64,000 bases of DNA, from positions 1-64,000 of the forward strand of contig NC_020177.2 of assembly GCF_000224145.3 (NCBI RefSeq). The letters are read 5' to 3'. Below the pieces are notes generated by a model. That model was not told where the DNA came from. It saw only the letters and a program-made list of their open reading frames with translations, and made no database searches. This stretch comes from Ciona intestinalis (Eukaryota > Chordata > Ascidiacea > Phlebobranchia > Cionidae). Made by a program: the position numbers and the translations under genes. Shown here in pieces: positions 54,901-64,000 of the stretch (positions are counted from its first letter, which is position 1; each line of letters opens with the position of its first letter).

Positions 54901-56745
54901 AAAATAGACATCTATGTCGGCAGGTGTGGTTGCGTCAACTTGGGAAATGGTTAGGGGAGTTACATCCGACCACAGTTTGGCAGCTTTTGCCATCGCCGAC
55001 GTGAACTCTGATCTCGTTAGTCTAGTTATTGGGTCAAAGTCAAGTTTAGTAGGTAGGGCAAGGACATTACCACGAATGTAACTTATCAATCCTTGCATAG
55101 CGGGGCAACAACAGTCGTTATAATACGAGTGTTCTGTTGCATACACCTTGTGCCCGCTTACGAGTTACCACGTATGTAACTTTGTAGGTGATTGTTTTCA
55201 TGTATGGCTGATAATTTGGACAACCCATTAGTGGCCACTGGGTTACAGTGATTGCTTTTAAAAGTCTTGCCCAAGGACACATACACCCACAATGGTGGCA
55301 ACATCGGGTATCCAACATGTAACTTCTAGTTTAGAGGCAGACACACTAACCACTACGTAATATCACATGCAAGATATTTGGCGTGTATAACATTGGTAAT
55401 GGTAACCATGTATCCCGATACGAGTAATCTAACCTGCTTGTAACATTCAACACACGATATGTGAGATTATTCTTAACCCAACGTCCTTGCAATACAAAGT
55501 TGTCCCCCACTCCACTTGGCTTTATATCTTTCATACCACACCGTGGAAGTACCATGGTATGTAGGGTTGTTTCATCCAGCTTACCAGTTGTTGGGATGCC
55601 GAGCATATACTGTCATTGGGTGGGAAATAAATTAACTGCTGTATAATTCTACATAAACATATATATTCTATATTTATAAGTCCTTGGATTTAGGCCAGAG
55701 TTGGCTCATTAGGCTACCACCCATGATAACCACTCGGTTAGAAGACAAATACGCTTATCCGTATCGACTTTGATGGCCTTGGTATATGATACAAGTACTT
55801 GAATACTCAGCCTAAGTGCTAGGGTTGACGTATATAAAAAATATCGGTTTGAAACTCCACTATACGTATGTTAAACCATATCCATGAAACCGACCTGCAT
55901 ATTTTTGATCTGGTCACTTATATGTTTGTCCAATTCTCTCACGTAGAATAAGTTTGGATTTCGAAACCCGGAGTCGACTCTAGGTATCGTGACCAGGTCC
56001 ACTTCATTCTGAACCGTCAGGTTTAAATATCCAAAGTTCTTCATGTAGTTCTGGTGGAAATGAATTTATATGAAGATTTATTTATTAAGTAAAAAATATC
56101 AATGTATTTGATAATAAATCTATTTGTTTTTAAACTGTTTTTTTTATTAATTAAAACAATATCGAAGAGAATGAAATTAACAACAAATGACATCTTTATT
56201 ACACGCTACAAGTAAAAACCACGTGTGTATAAATTAAAGCATGGTTGTTAAACCGACAAAAAGTAATACAACAACATACAATTTAGGGCTAACATTTAAA
56301 CACCTTTTACTTGATTAAAGTAAACTAGAACCTTTGTTTTTAGAGATAAAACTGTGAATACAACCCAAAGCAGACCGGCAGTGTTGCAATATTACACAAA
56401 TACTAGGTAGAAATATGATACTGAACCAACAGTTACTAAAAATACAACTATGTTGTTCCAACTCACGGTAAGAAACCTTGTGATCGTTTGCAACGAGTTG
56501 TTGGTTGGAAGTTCTTCCTCCTTAATAAAAGATGGGTGAACCTCCTGGATGTTGGGAAGATCATTGAGAATCTGCTTCTTCAGCATCTTTTTTAAATCCT
56601 CCACCCAGGAGTCTTCATCTTGGAGCAAGGATGAAGGAGCTACATCTTCCCCACCAAAGTTAAACAAGTTCCGAAACACGGGCCAGCCATCCGTACCAAC
56701 CAACACAAGCATTAAACTTAAAACACAAACTTTCCTTCGTGTCAT
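51999..56745 (-). CDS. MMP: Matrix metalloproteinase with hemopexin domain (catalytic centre lost in assembly gap)
   Basis: Visible exons: 56745-56467, 56050-55895, 55609-55434, 55021-54878, then gap, then (part)-53552, 53497-53352, 52683-52536, 52179-51999. The start gives a signal peptide (MTRRKVCVLSLMLVLVGTDG). The propeptide ends in a cysteine switch, PRCGMKD. The catalytic domain starts (NNLTYRVLNVTSRLTRSEFT, LWSDVTPLTI, YFAEGNHGDG), but the HExxH zinc motif is not in readable sequence; it should lie in or beside the 500-N gap. A Thr-rich hinge of IEPTTTT heptads follows, then four hemopexin blades from CNPQPFDAFTQI to ITAAAVNHRRLYIFIGN. The last exon is uncertain: a small one near 51440 would add only four residues. 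MMPs cut extracellular matrix. No furin site or transmembrane end is seen, so it is likely secreted. Confidence 0.87.
52778..53005 (+). mobile_element. Composite SINE without head
   Basis: Body and tail in order: GTATGTGTCCTTGGGCAAAA, CAATTGCTCCAACCCAGTGG, TCACTAATGGGTTGTCAAAA, then a tail module (CACGAGGTGTTAAACCCATG, GAGGATAAAGTAAGTTACAT). It lies in an MMP hemopexin intron. Confidence 0.8.
53245..53340 (+). mobile_element. SINE-tail module abutting an MMP exon
   Basis: GGCATGAGGTGTATTAAACA, GAACACCCAGGTTATAAAGA, GAGGATAGATAAGTTACATC. It ends about 10 bp from the donor of the MMP exon 53497-53352. Confidence 0.75.
53625..54099 (-). repeat. 21-nt coding minisatellite of the MMP hinge
   Basis: On the minus strand the unit reads ATCGAACCAACAACAACAAC plus a base, encoding IEPTTTT with variants IEPTTT and IEPTATKT. 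About 20 units are seen before the gap. The Thr/Pro content suits an O-glycosylated linker. Long frames on the other strand (GSMVVVV) and shifted Gln-rich frames are by-products. Confidence 0.93.
54100..54599. other. Assembly gap of 500 N
   Basis: A round 500-N block, probably nominal in size, begins inside the hinge minisatellite. The missing sequence should include the exon or exons for the MMP zinc site and the rest of the hinge. Confidence 0.98.
55070..55375 (-). mobile_element. Full-length composite SINE: tail module, body and head
   Basis: From left to right: tail (GGGGCAACAACAGTCGTTAT, ACACCTTGTGCCCGCTTACG, GTTACCACGTATGTAACTTT), body (GGACAACCCATTAGTGGCCA, AAGTCTTGCCCAAGGACACA), and a decayed tRNA-like head near 55300-55375. 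It joins the tail module and the SINE body in one element and lies in an MMP intron. Confidence 0.82.
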
Positions 56746-57533
56746 CTTTTTCTTCAATATAAACCAATGTTTCTCAACCTTTCATGATTCATTGCTATGT
56801 TAACGGGAGTTGTATTAATTGTAACTTGAAGATTTAGAATCAACTGCCATGAGCAGAGGTTTGTTTGCTGCCTTTGTTCTGAGTTAAAAAAATTCTACGA
56901 ACTCTTTCATATAAATTGTGAAACAAGACCTTTAGCCCCATAAACAATGTGCCTTTGGTTGAAAAGCCTTGATTTAAACTTTAACTTGCAACACCTGCTG
57001 TCTCACCACAAGCTACTATACACGACACATTTAAAATCCGATTTGATTATTCATAGTTAATGAGCGACGAAACACAAACATTTGAAATGTGGTTCATTCT
57101 GTTACAACGAATCGACAACAAGCGTAAAATATTCGTACAAACTGCTTTAAACACTTTCATCCCGGAAGTAACTTCACTGCAAAACTAATCCGACCTGGGA
57201 AGAAAAGATTTCATATTTAAACGAATAATATTATTTGTTTTATCTTTTAATATCGTAGATCAAATTAATTAAATCAGAAAACAGAAACAAAATTAGCAGC
57301 AAAACAACGGTCATTAAAAATAAACAACGAGATTTAAAGTAATAAACAATGGTAAAAATTAAAAATACATATATTGTTTTTTAAAATATTTTATATTTGT
57401 CAGTGCAAATGTGAAAGAATGTTAAACGAAACATTATACGATTCTAGCTCTGTATTGCATTTATAACATTAACTTGCAATACTTTAAAATATTGGGATAA
57501 TTCACAACAAGTTGAAATATGACCGTTACCCAC
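56746..57533. other. Spacer between NMT and MMP, probable NMT 3' region
   Basis: The last NMT codons and its 3' UTR must lie here or just inside 57534, but no clear terminal exon is recognised. A family A fragment is at about 57255-57320. Confidence 0.45.
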
Positions 57534-60500
57534 CTTATGCTCAGGAATGTCCGGACATTTATAATTATACAAGTAATAATGCAAGTTTCCATCTCCCATA
57601 CCAAACTTCAAGTCTTTCAAGAAAACATGATTGTCCATCAAATCCAACGCGTTAAAAACATCAAACCCAAGCTGAACGATATTTATAATTTGTCAATAAT
57701 ACGGTTGACAACTTTCTGTCAACTTTATGTATCCACAATTCACACTGTCCCATGAACAATGCAAATAAACACCTTGGATGTTGGGGTCATGGGTCAAATC
57801 TGGATAAATCCAAGAACCCACCCATATAGAATAGTGTCATTTGTAGAAAAATTTTAGATATTTTTTAAATCGATAAAGACCAAATATTTTCAACCTGGAT
57901 GTTTACTTCTTTTTTTATTTGTTTAATGTTAAACAGAAATACCCGGACACATAATATTCCACACATTATATATAATCACCTTCTTAGCAAATATGAGCAT
58001 ATCCTTCATCAATTCTTTCTCTGTGTGTTTGTTTGCCACATTATAGAATGAATATGCAGCATACAACATATTGTGGTCGGGATGATGCATTACTGATGAT
58101 GATAAAATGAAGAAGCTAGCCATGTCCGTCACTGTACCTGGTGGGGTAACATGGGCTATTTATAAGTATATATATGTAACATATAAAATGATTTCAACCT
58201 TGTACAACGCATACAACTTAATTATTAATAAACCAAGATTAAACAAACCTTGCGCGTCAACCACAACATAGGACTCAACAATATCTTTCCTTGGAAGGAA
58301 GAAGTGAGCGAACTCATCCTGGGAGGAAACAACAGCGTTTACTTAACAATGATGGAAAAACTAAAATTAGTTAACTTGTATTTAGGTTTGGGGGATAGCA
58401 TGGCATGGAACACGCTAGGTGAATTGGGATTTGCATTTGATATTAAACAAAGAATATTCACTGAAATATTTAACCGTATCCTCACAACTCCCAGTATAGA
58501 GGATTGATACAACATAATGTATTAAACTATGTTTCCACCAAAGATCCATACACAGAATACTACATATTAAACACCCACCTCAGTGAACACTGGTGAAAGG
58601 TCAAACTTTGAAAGATAGTTGGACAACAGTTGATGGCATTGTGGAACGTCCGCCTTCTTTAATGGCCGGATACCTTGGATTTGTGGCTCCTGTTGTGGGG
58701 GGTTATTAAGTGTCAACAAAACAATACCCTTGAATTGGTTCACCATTTTTCCCAGGTGTTTATTAAGTTATATTCGACCGACACTCTATTTTCACAGGTA
58801 CTTTTACAAAGAGTTACAAAGCTTGCAAACACTTTCGCATTAAAAATCGATTTAAAAGTGAAAAGCATGTTGCTAACTATAGAGAAAATACATCTAGTTG
58901 TTTATAATTGTCGGTTTTGGTTAACATTAAATCCAACTTACATCCGGAAGTCGCATAAGCTTAACAAGTCGTTGCATCGTTTGGTTTCGACCAAGATGAG
59001 AAAACTTCACTTCAACGAGTTTCTTTGGGTTGAGCGAGCGATGGTAGTATCTATGATGTAATAATGGTGGCTGTGATGTCATAATAGTATCTGTGATACA
59101 GTTAGAGGTAAATACTGAAATTCTTAACTTGATCAATGTTTTATAATCCTTTCATTATTTGTTTGTTACCAAATGGGACAATAAAAAAAGTAGAAAACTG
59201 TCCCATCTTACCCCAACCTACTATACAACCCATCTTACCCCAACCTACAACCCGAACACTTACCTGCACTTAGCGACGGGTCTGGGCAAGACGATACCAG
59301 CGGTATAAACAGCTTGAAACACCCCGCGTTGGTTTACACGTCGCGTGATCTCTCGTATAAGCACGGGGGCGACTCGCTTCGTACGAAGCTTCTTATGAAC
59401 GCAGAGAAAGTTTATCTCAACCATTCGTTGCCGTCTGGGGGGTTATATGGGTGAGGTCATTATATGGGGTCAAAGGTTATTCTATATGGGTGAGGCCCTA
59501 CAGTAAGGCATGTAATGGGAACCAGACCCAACACACAGAATGCTACCAAGCAAACCCCATAACCAACCTGCCTTCCCTTTAACAACTGCCGCCACACATA
59601 ACCTGCAACCCCATCAACTTACTTGTCGTAAACTTTAACAAGGGCGGGTATCGCGCTGATGAATCCGACAAGTTTCTTACTTTTCCTCACCCTCACCCCA
59701 CAATGCCAGTCTTTCACCCAGTTCGGTGGCCGGAGTGACCTAGATGCAAGGTTTGATTGACCGGTGGAAAAGTTTGATTGATGGCCGAACATAGACTCTA
59801 TTCTATGTGGGTAATGTCCATGTCAGAGGTTTAGGATTTAGATCAGGATTGCCAGAATTGGCCCATTACGCCAAGTTCTAGCACTAATTTATTTATCCTC
59901 GCATGGCGAGGCAACAACAGTCGTTATAACACGAATGTTCTGTTTCATACACCTCGTGCTCGCTTACAAGTTACCACGTATGTGACTTATTTATCCTCAC
60001 ATGGCGGGGCAAAGACAGTCGTTATAACACGGGTGTTCTGTTTCATACAGAACACCCGTAGGTGACTGTTTTTCTGTATTGTTGATAACATAGACTCAAC
60101 ATCGAGCATTGAACCAGGTACCCTCGCGTTAAACGCCGCACAAGAAACACAAACTGACCATTTTAGGAAGCCCGCGGAATAATCGAAGCGGAACATGTTG
60201 TCGTCGTCCTCAACGTAATTCTCGTTCAATAATTTGTAAACTTCCTCCAACTGGGAGAACATGTGCGGTTATATGTTAAAGGAATAAAGTTATTCTGTTT
60301 CCATCATAACAGTGTTGCCAACATTATAACAGTGTTGCCAACATCATAACAGTGTTGCCAACATTATAAGCGCGCACTAAATATTAATAAACAAGTGTGT
60401 GAGAAAAACAAGTATACAACAGTAACAACACTTATATTTGAGGTGTTGTCTCTTCGGTCACAGTAACAAAGATTGGAGTAAATACAACATTGTAAAAAAA

Positions 60501-63500
60501 TGGGAAGTACCGGTAATATGACAGTTGTTACGACACGCTTCTTAATTTAAAAACTACAAACCTCATGCAATAAAATGCACGACCATTGCATGCTAAAACA
60601 GTACAATATAATGAACCATTAAACAAGAACAAATCTTTAACTAGAAGAAAGTACATAAAGCAACAACAACTATAACACCCACACCTCTTTAGTGTTCTCC
60701 AAGTTGACCGTATCCCATTCAAAATCGGGGGGTAGTGTATAAGGTTCCTCACGAACATTATCTTTATCGGCTTCTATGACACCTACCTCATGAATGTCTT
60801 CGTCTGTAAATGTTTCAACAATAATATTGAGCTGCGGTTACGGGTTCAAGGCTCGTCGCTGCTACCATTGTGTGGGTGTATGTGACCTTGGGCAAGACAA
60901 CGGCAATTGCTCCAACCCAGTGGTCATAGGCGCCGAGTGCCGTAGGTGCGGAGGCGGCGCCTACGTACGAAATAATAGCACGGAGGCGGCCTCCGTACAC
61001 GAATTAACAAAAAAATATGTATTTTTACTAAATTTATTAATATTTTCGTATTGTTCTCATAAAAATATACCATTGCGGTAATGAAAATCAAAATTAACGA
61101 CGTGACAATAAGAGAACGGATATTTAGGCATGCGTTGACCGCATGGTACTTGGTCATGCGTTGACCGCATGTGCAGAATCTGTTATATAGCTGTTACGTA
61201 TGCGTAATTGTCTTATTTACGTCACAATCGTCACTTTAAACATGCGGTAATCATGCTTGGAACAGGTTAGTAACTTTGGTTTAAACCAGGTTCAAACAAA
61301 CGTTGTTGATCTATCGTTGTTAAATGATAAAGGTAGTTAGATAAATATTCATTGTAGATGAAAGTATTCATTGTAGATGAAACAATTCTTTACTTGATCG
61401 CAAACGTTCAACTTCAAACCTGTTTTCAAGCTCCCGCTGGCTAAATAATCAAGGGGACAATCGCTATTATGACGCACACAATCAACGTGTGAATTACTAT
61501 TATCTCGTAATTAATTACCAGGTCAAACAATCGCTATTATGATGCAATGAATCCACGTGAGATCCCTACTATTTCGTAATAAANNNNNNNNNNNNNNNNN
61601 NNNNNNNNNNNNNNNNNNNNNNNNNNNNNNNNNNNNNNNNNNNNNNNNNNNNNNNNNNNNNNNNNNNNNNNNNNNNNNNNNNNNNNNNNNNNNNNNNNNN
61701 NNNNNNNNGACGTGACAATAAGAGAACGGATATTTAGGCATGCGTTGACCGCATGGTACTTGGTCATGCGTTGACCGCATGTGCAGAATCTGTTATATAG
61801 CTGTTACGTATGCGTAATTGTCTTATTTACGTCACAATCGTCACTTTAAACATGCGGTAATCATGCTTGGAACAGGTTAGTAACTTTGGTTTAAACCAGG
61901 TTCAAACAAACGTTGTTGATCTATCGTTGTTAAATGATAAAGGTAGTTAGATAAATATTCATTGTAGATGAAAGTATTCATTGTAGATGAAACAATTCTT
62001 TACTTGATCGCAAACGTTCAACTTCAAACCTGTTTTCAAGCTCCCGCTGGCTAAATAATCAAGGGGACAATCGCTATTATGACGCACACAATCAACGTGT
62101 GAATTACTATTATCTCGTAATTAATTACCAGGTCAAACAATCGCTATTATGATGCAATGAATCCACGTGAGATCCCTACTATTTCGTAATAAATAGGCTG
62201 CTAGGCTGAGGAAAACATCGTAAATATACAGCAGTGCTACTTGTGGAACATATTTAGGTTGTTTATTACCGCCTACATTGTTTAGAAACGCCTACATTGT
62301 TTAGAAAAAAAAAAAAGTAGGATAATATTGTCTGTTTAGCCCGTTGGTTGTTCTTCATTTTCTAAGTACCGAACATTGAATGTGTTGCTTTGCCTTTGTA
62401 CGACGACGCGCGAAAAGGCTAAACTACGACGCACGTGGACGTTAAACTACGACGCACGTGGACGTTAAACTACGACGCACATGGACGTTAAACTATGACG
62501 CACGTAAAGGTCAAGTAAAAAGCACGTCGCCTCGAACGAACGATTTATATATCGGTCAATCTTGCAAATACGCACGGGGAAAGGATCAACGCAAAACACT
62601 GACGTCCAGCGTAGAGCAAGCGTAAAATAACGTCAATGAAACGCCGAAGTGTTATGACGTCACGATTGTGTTACGTCATAATAGGCTCCGCCTCTGCACT
62701 ACATTTCAAAACTCGGCGCCTATGCCAGTGGTCACTAATGGGTTGTCTAAATTATCAGCCATGGATGTAGCAACGAAACCCCCACAACTTAATCTCAACT
62801 TATCCATGTTACCCACAGTATGTTCCAGAGACACGGGTGTTGTCACCACTTTTGTATAATTAAATATTCATATAAAATATTTATAATTAAAATGTCGTTC
62901 TGGTAAACCAGTATATGCCATCTGCCAAAACATCATCATACAATATCTTGATGATGACGTATATTTCCCCCATAGAGTTATTTATATATTATTCCCATCA
63001 GCAACAACAGCAAAATAATAATTAAGATATCTATAGTATGACGAATAGAAACAGTATTACTTAGTTTAGGCACGGGTTGAGTGTCCCAGAACTTCCATGG
63101 TTTCGACGCCGGTTCCTTCAATGAGGAAGTTTCGTGTTCGAATGCAGCAAGCGCTGATTGAACAACTTTCATGTTGAACGAATCCTGCGGAAGGTTCACG
63201 TGGTTTAAATGACAAACCAAAACTAAACATTAGGGTACATGTCATAGTGGTAGAAACACACAAATATTGCAGTCAATATATAAAGGTAAGGGAGAGAATA
63301 CGTGTTACACCTTTTATCTGCTGGCTCCTCAAACGTGATGTAGGTGTAAAAGCTTGGTCATGGGATTTTGGGCTTGGCAAACATTTTAAATTTATTTTTA
63401 TTTGAGTTTATGTAGAAGTTAACAGCTATATCCGTTTTTATCATTTAGTTAAAACGTTCCTGACTCTACATTGAGATTCAATGTTTTGCAGTTTCTTTGT

Positions 63501-63993
63501 AAATATTTAGTTAAGTTGGATTTATGTTTAAACCAAAACTATCAAGCAAACATTGTTTTATCAGAAGATTTTGTTTATAATATGTAGAATGACTTAATAA
63601 GTTAATATACCCAAAAAGTTAAGTAAAATTACACAAACCTTTTCTTCTGGGGAAACTTCTTTAGTTTTCTTTTTCTTTTTCTTCTTCATTTTATTTTCAC
63701 TTTCTTCTGTTTGTTCTTGTGCTTCACATTTTGCTCTGTGTGGAATATCATTGTTTATATCAGGGTACGAACCAGGTGTTGCACTACATGCATATAGTTT
63801 TTCTATTCAAGTGAGGTCCTTCAAGCATGTCTAATTAAAAACAGAGTTGCCCATCACCCCAACACCCAGGGTGCTACAACCCATGGTGCCGACTGCTTGA
63901 AACAACCATTCGCCCTGACTCAAATGTACACTCAACTTACCCCACACGAACAACTTCCTCCACAACTTCTTCGATCCCGTTCGATTCCTCCAT
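57534..63993 (-). CDS. NMT: Glycylpeptide N-myristoyltransferase (last codons not resolved)
   Basis: Twelve exons keep frame: 63993-63941, 63735-63639, 63184-63061, 60803-60685, 60250-60159, 59739-59623, 59434-59264, 59050-58942, 58689-58579, 58318-58249, 58137-57980, 57671-57534 (453 codons). After a short acidic start comes a Lys-rich block (KMKKKKKKK), typical of ribosome-targeted NMT. The core follows: [123 protein letters not shown] and [11 protein letters not shown]. The enzyme moves myristate from CoA to N-terminal glycines in the cytosol. Known NMTs use the C-terminal carboxylate (ending near KVGLVLQ) as catalytic base; here PEHK is reached at 57534 and the final few residues must come from an exon I cannot fix. 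Intron 3 carries a hAT-like insertion. Confidence 0.92.
59140..59225. mobile_element. Half of a family B MITE
   Basis: ATTTGTTTGTTACCAAATGG, then AAACTGTCCCATCTTACCCC and AACCTACTATA. The other half is missing. It lies in an NMT intron. Confidence 0.6.
59885..60062 (-). mobile_element. SINE-tail modules, nearly two units, in NMT intron
   Basis: ATTTATCCTCGCATGGCGAG, AACAACAGTCGTTATAACAC, CACCTCGTGCTCGCTTACAA, GTTACCACGTATGTGACTTA, then a second partial unit ending in an inverted GAACACCCGTAGG. Confidence 0.8.
60303..60370 (+). repeat. 21-bp tandem repeat, three copies
   Basis: CATAACAGTGTTGCCAACAT is repeated three times with small changes in an NMT intron. Confidence 0.85.
60838..60924 (+). 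mobile_element. Left half of a SINE split by the hAT-like insertion
   Basis: tRNA-like head (GGTTCAAGGCTCGTCGCTGC) and body (GTATGTGACCTTGGGCAAGA, CAATTGCTCCAACCCAGTGG) stop at the target site CCAGTGGT. The right half resumes at 62725 with CCAGTGGTCACTAATGGGTT and runs to about 62800. Confidence 0.88.
61099..62193 (+). repeat. Identical 485-bp direct duplication around an N gap
   Basis: 61099-61583 and 61709-62193 appear identical, base for base as far as I can read, with a 125-N gap (61584-61708) between. Perfect identity in a non-coding element, broken exactly at a gap, suggests two overlapping contig ends that were not merged. Confidence 0.85.
62400..62505 (+). repeat. Four-copy 26-bp repeat in the hAT-like element
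   Basis: Units of about 26 bp built on CTACGACGCACGTGGACGTT plus AAA. The CACGTG core and the position near the right terminus suit a subterminal protein-binding array. Confidence 0.8.
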
Positions 63994-64000
63994 CGTAACC

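Larger units (their letters stand above)
60925..62724. mobile_element. Non-autonomous hAT-like DNA transposon
   Basis: Perfect 13-bp terminal inverted repeats CATAGGCGCCGAG at 60925-60937 and CTCGGCGCCTATG at 62712-62724. They are flanked by a perfect 8-bp duplication, CCAGTGGT, at 60917-60924 and 62725-62732. An 8-bp duplication and short TIRs fit the hAT superfamily. No transposase frame is seen. Subterminal repeats (four GACGCACGTGGACGTTAAAC-type units near 62400-62505, and paired GCGTTGACCGCATG near 61130) resemble transposase-binding sites. An N gap and a 485-bp duplication inflate its length; about 1.19 kb without them. It lies in NMT intron 3. Confidence 0.88.

Noticed and set aside
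58250-59061. Plus-strand frames across NMT exons
   Set aside because: They are antisense shadows of NMT exons 8-10 and their introns.

Overview
Chordate nuclear DNA, most likely a Ciona-type ascidian (tunicate). The sequence is AT-rich, introns are short and carry GT..AG ends, and the genes are deeply conserved animal genes: copine, troponin C, REC8 cohesin, N-myristoyltransferase, a matrix metalloproteinase and a rhodopsin-class receptor. Introns and intergenic DNA are packed with short tRNA-headed SINEs and small terminal-inverted-repeat elements. The species call is inference. I rebuilt exons by eye. For most genes the exon lengths close in frame from ATG to stop, which is strong internal support.

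Layout. 1-3383: no recognisable gene. 3384-4016 (+): PSME3IP1/FAM192A. 4283-11919 (+): a 15-exon copine. 13594-15339 (-) and 17754-19457 (+): divergent troponin C and a troponin-C/calmodulin-like gene, separated by a SINE with an expanded tail. About 21495-22718 (+): a protein that is only a VPS4-like MIT domain with a short tail. 24645-29779 (+): a kinase fused in frame to Kelch repeats. 31185-35133 (+): C12orf40/REDIC1 homologue. 35670-42026 (-): REC8 meiotic kleisin. 42597-48068 (-): a class A GPCR in about ten exons. 49974-51218 (+): a small secreted, probably GPI-anchored Ly6/uPAR-domain protein. 51999-56745 (-): a hemopexin-bearing MMP with an assembly gap over its catalytic centre and hinge. 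57534-63993 (-): N-myristoyltransferase.

Functional links. REDIC1 and REC8 are convergent neighbours and both belong to meiotic chromosome biology. Troponin C and its divergent EF-hand neighbour look like an old EF-hand pair. The other genes share no obvious pathway.

Repeats are the most unusual content. A tRNA-derived SINE ends in a roughly 98-bp module that has expanded into three arrays of about 9-12 copies; two arrays show a dimeric (about 196 bp) higher-order pattern. Single copies of this module lie very often within about 60 bp of a splice site. A non-autonomous hAT-like element (13-bp TIRs, 8-bp target duplication) sits inside one SINE. Three genes (REC8, REDIC1, MMP) carry 21-nt coding minisatellites. 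There are two N gaps (54100-54599 and 61584-61708); the second is flanked by an identical 485-bp duplication that looks like an assembly artefact.
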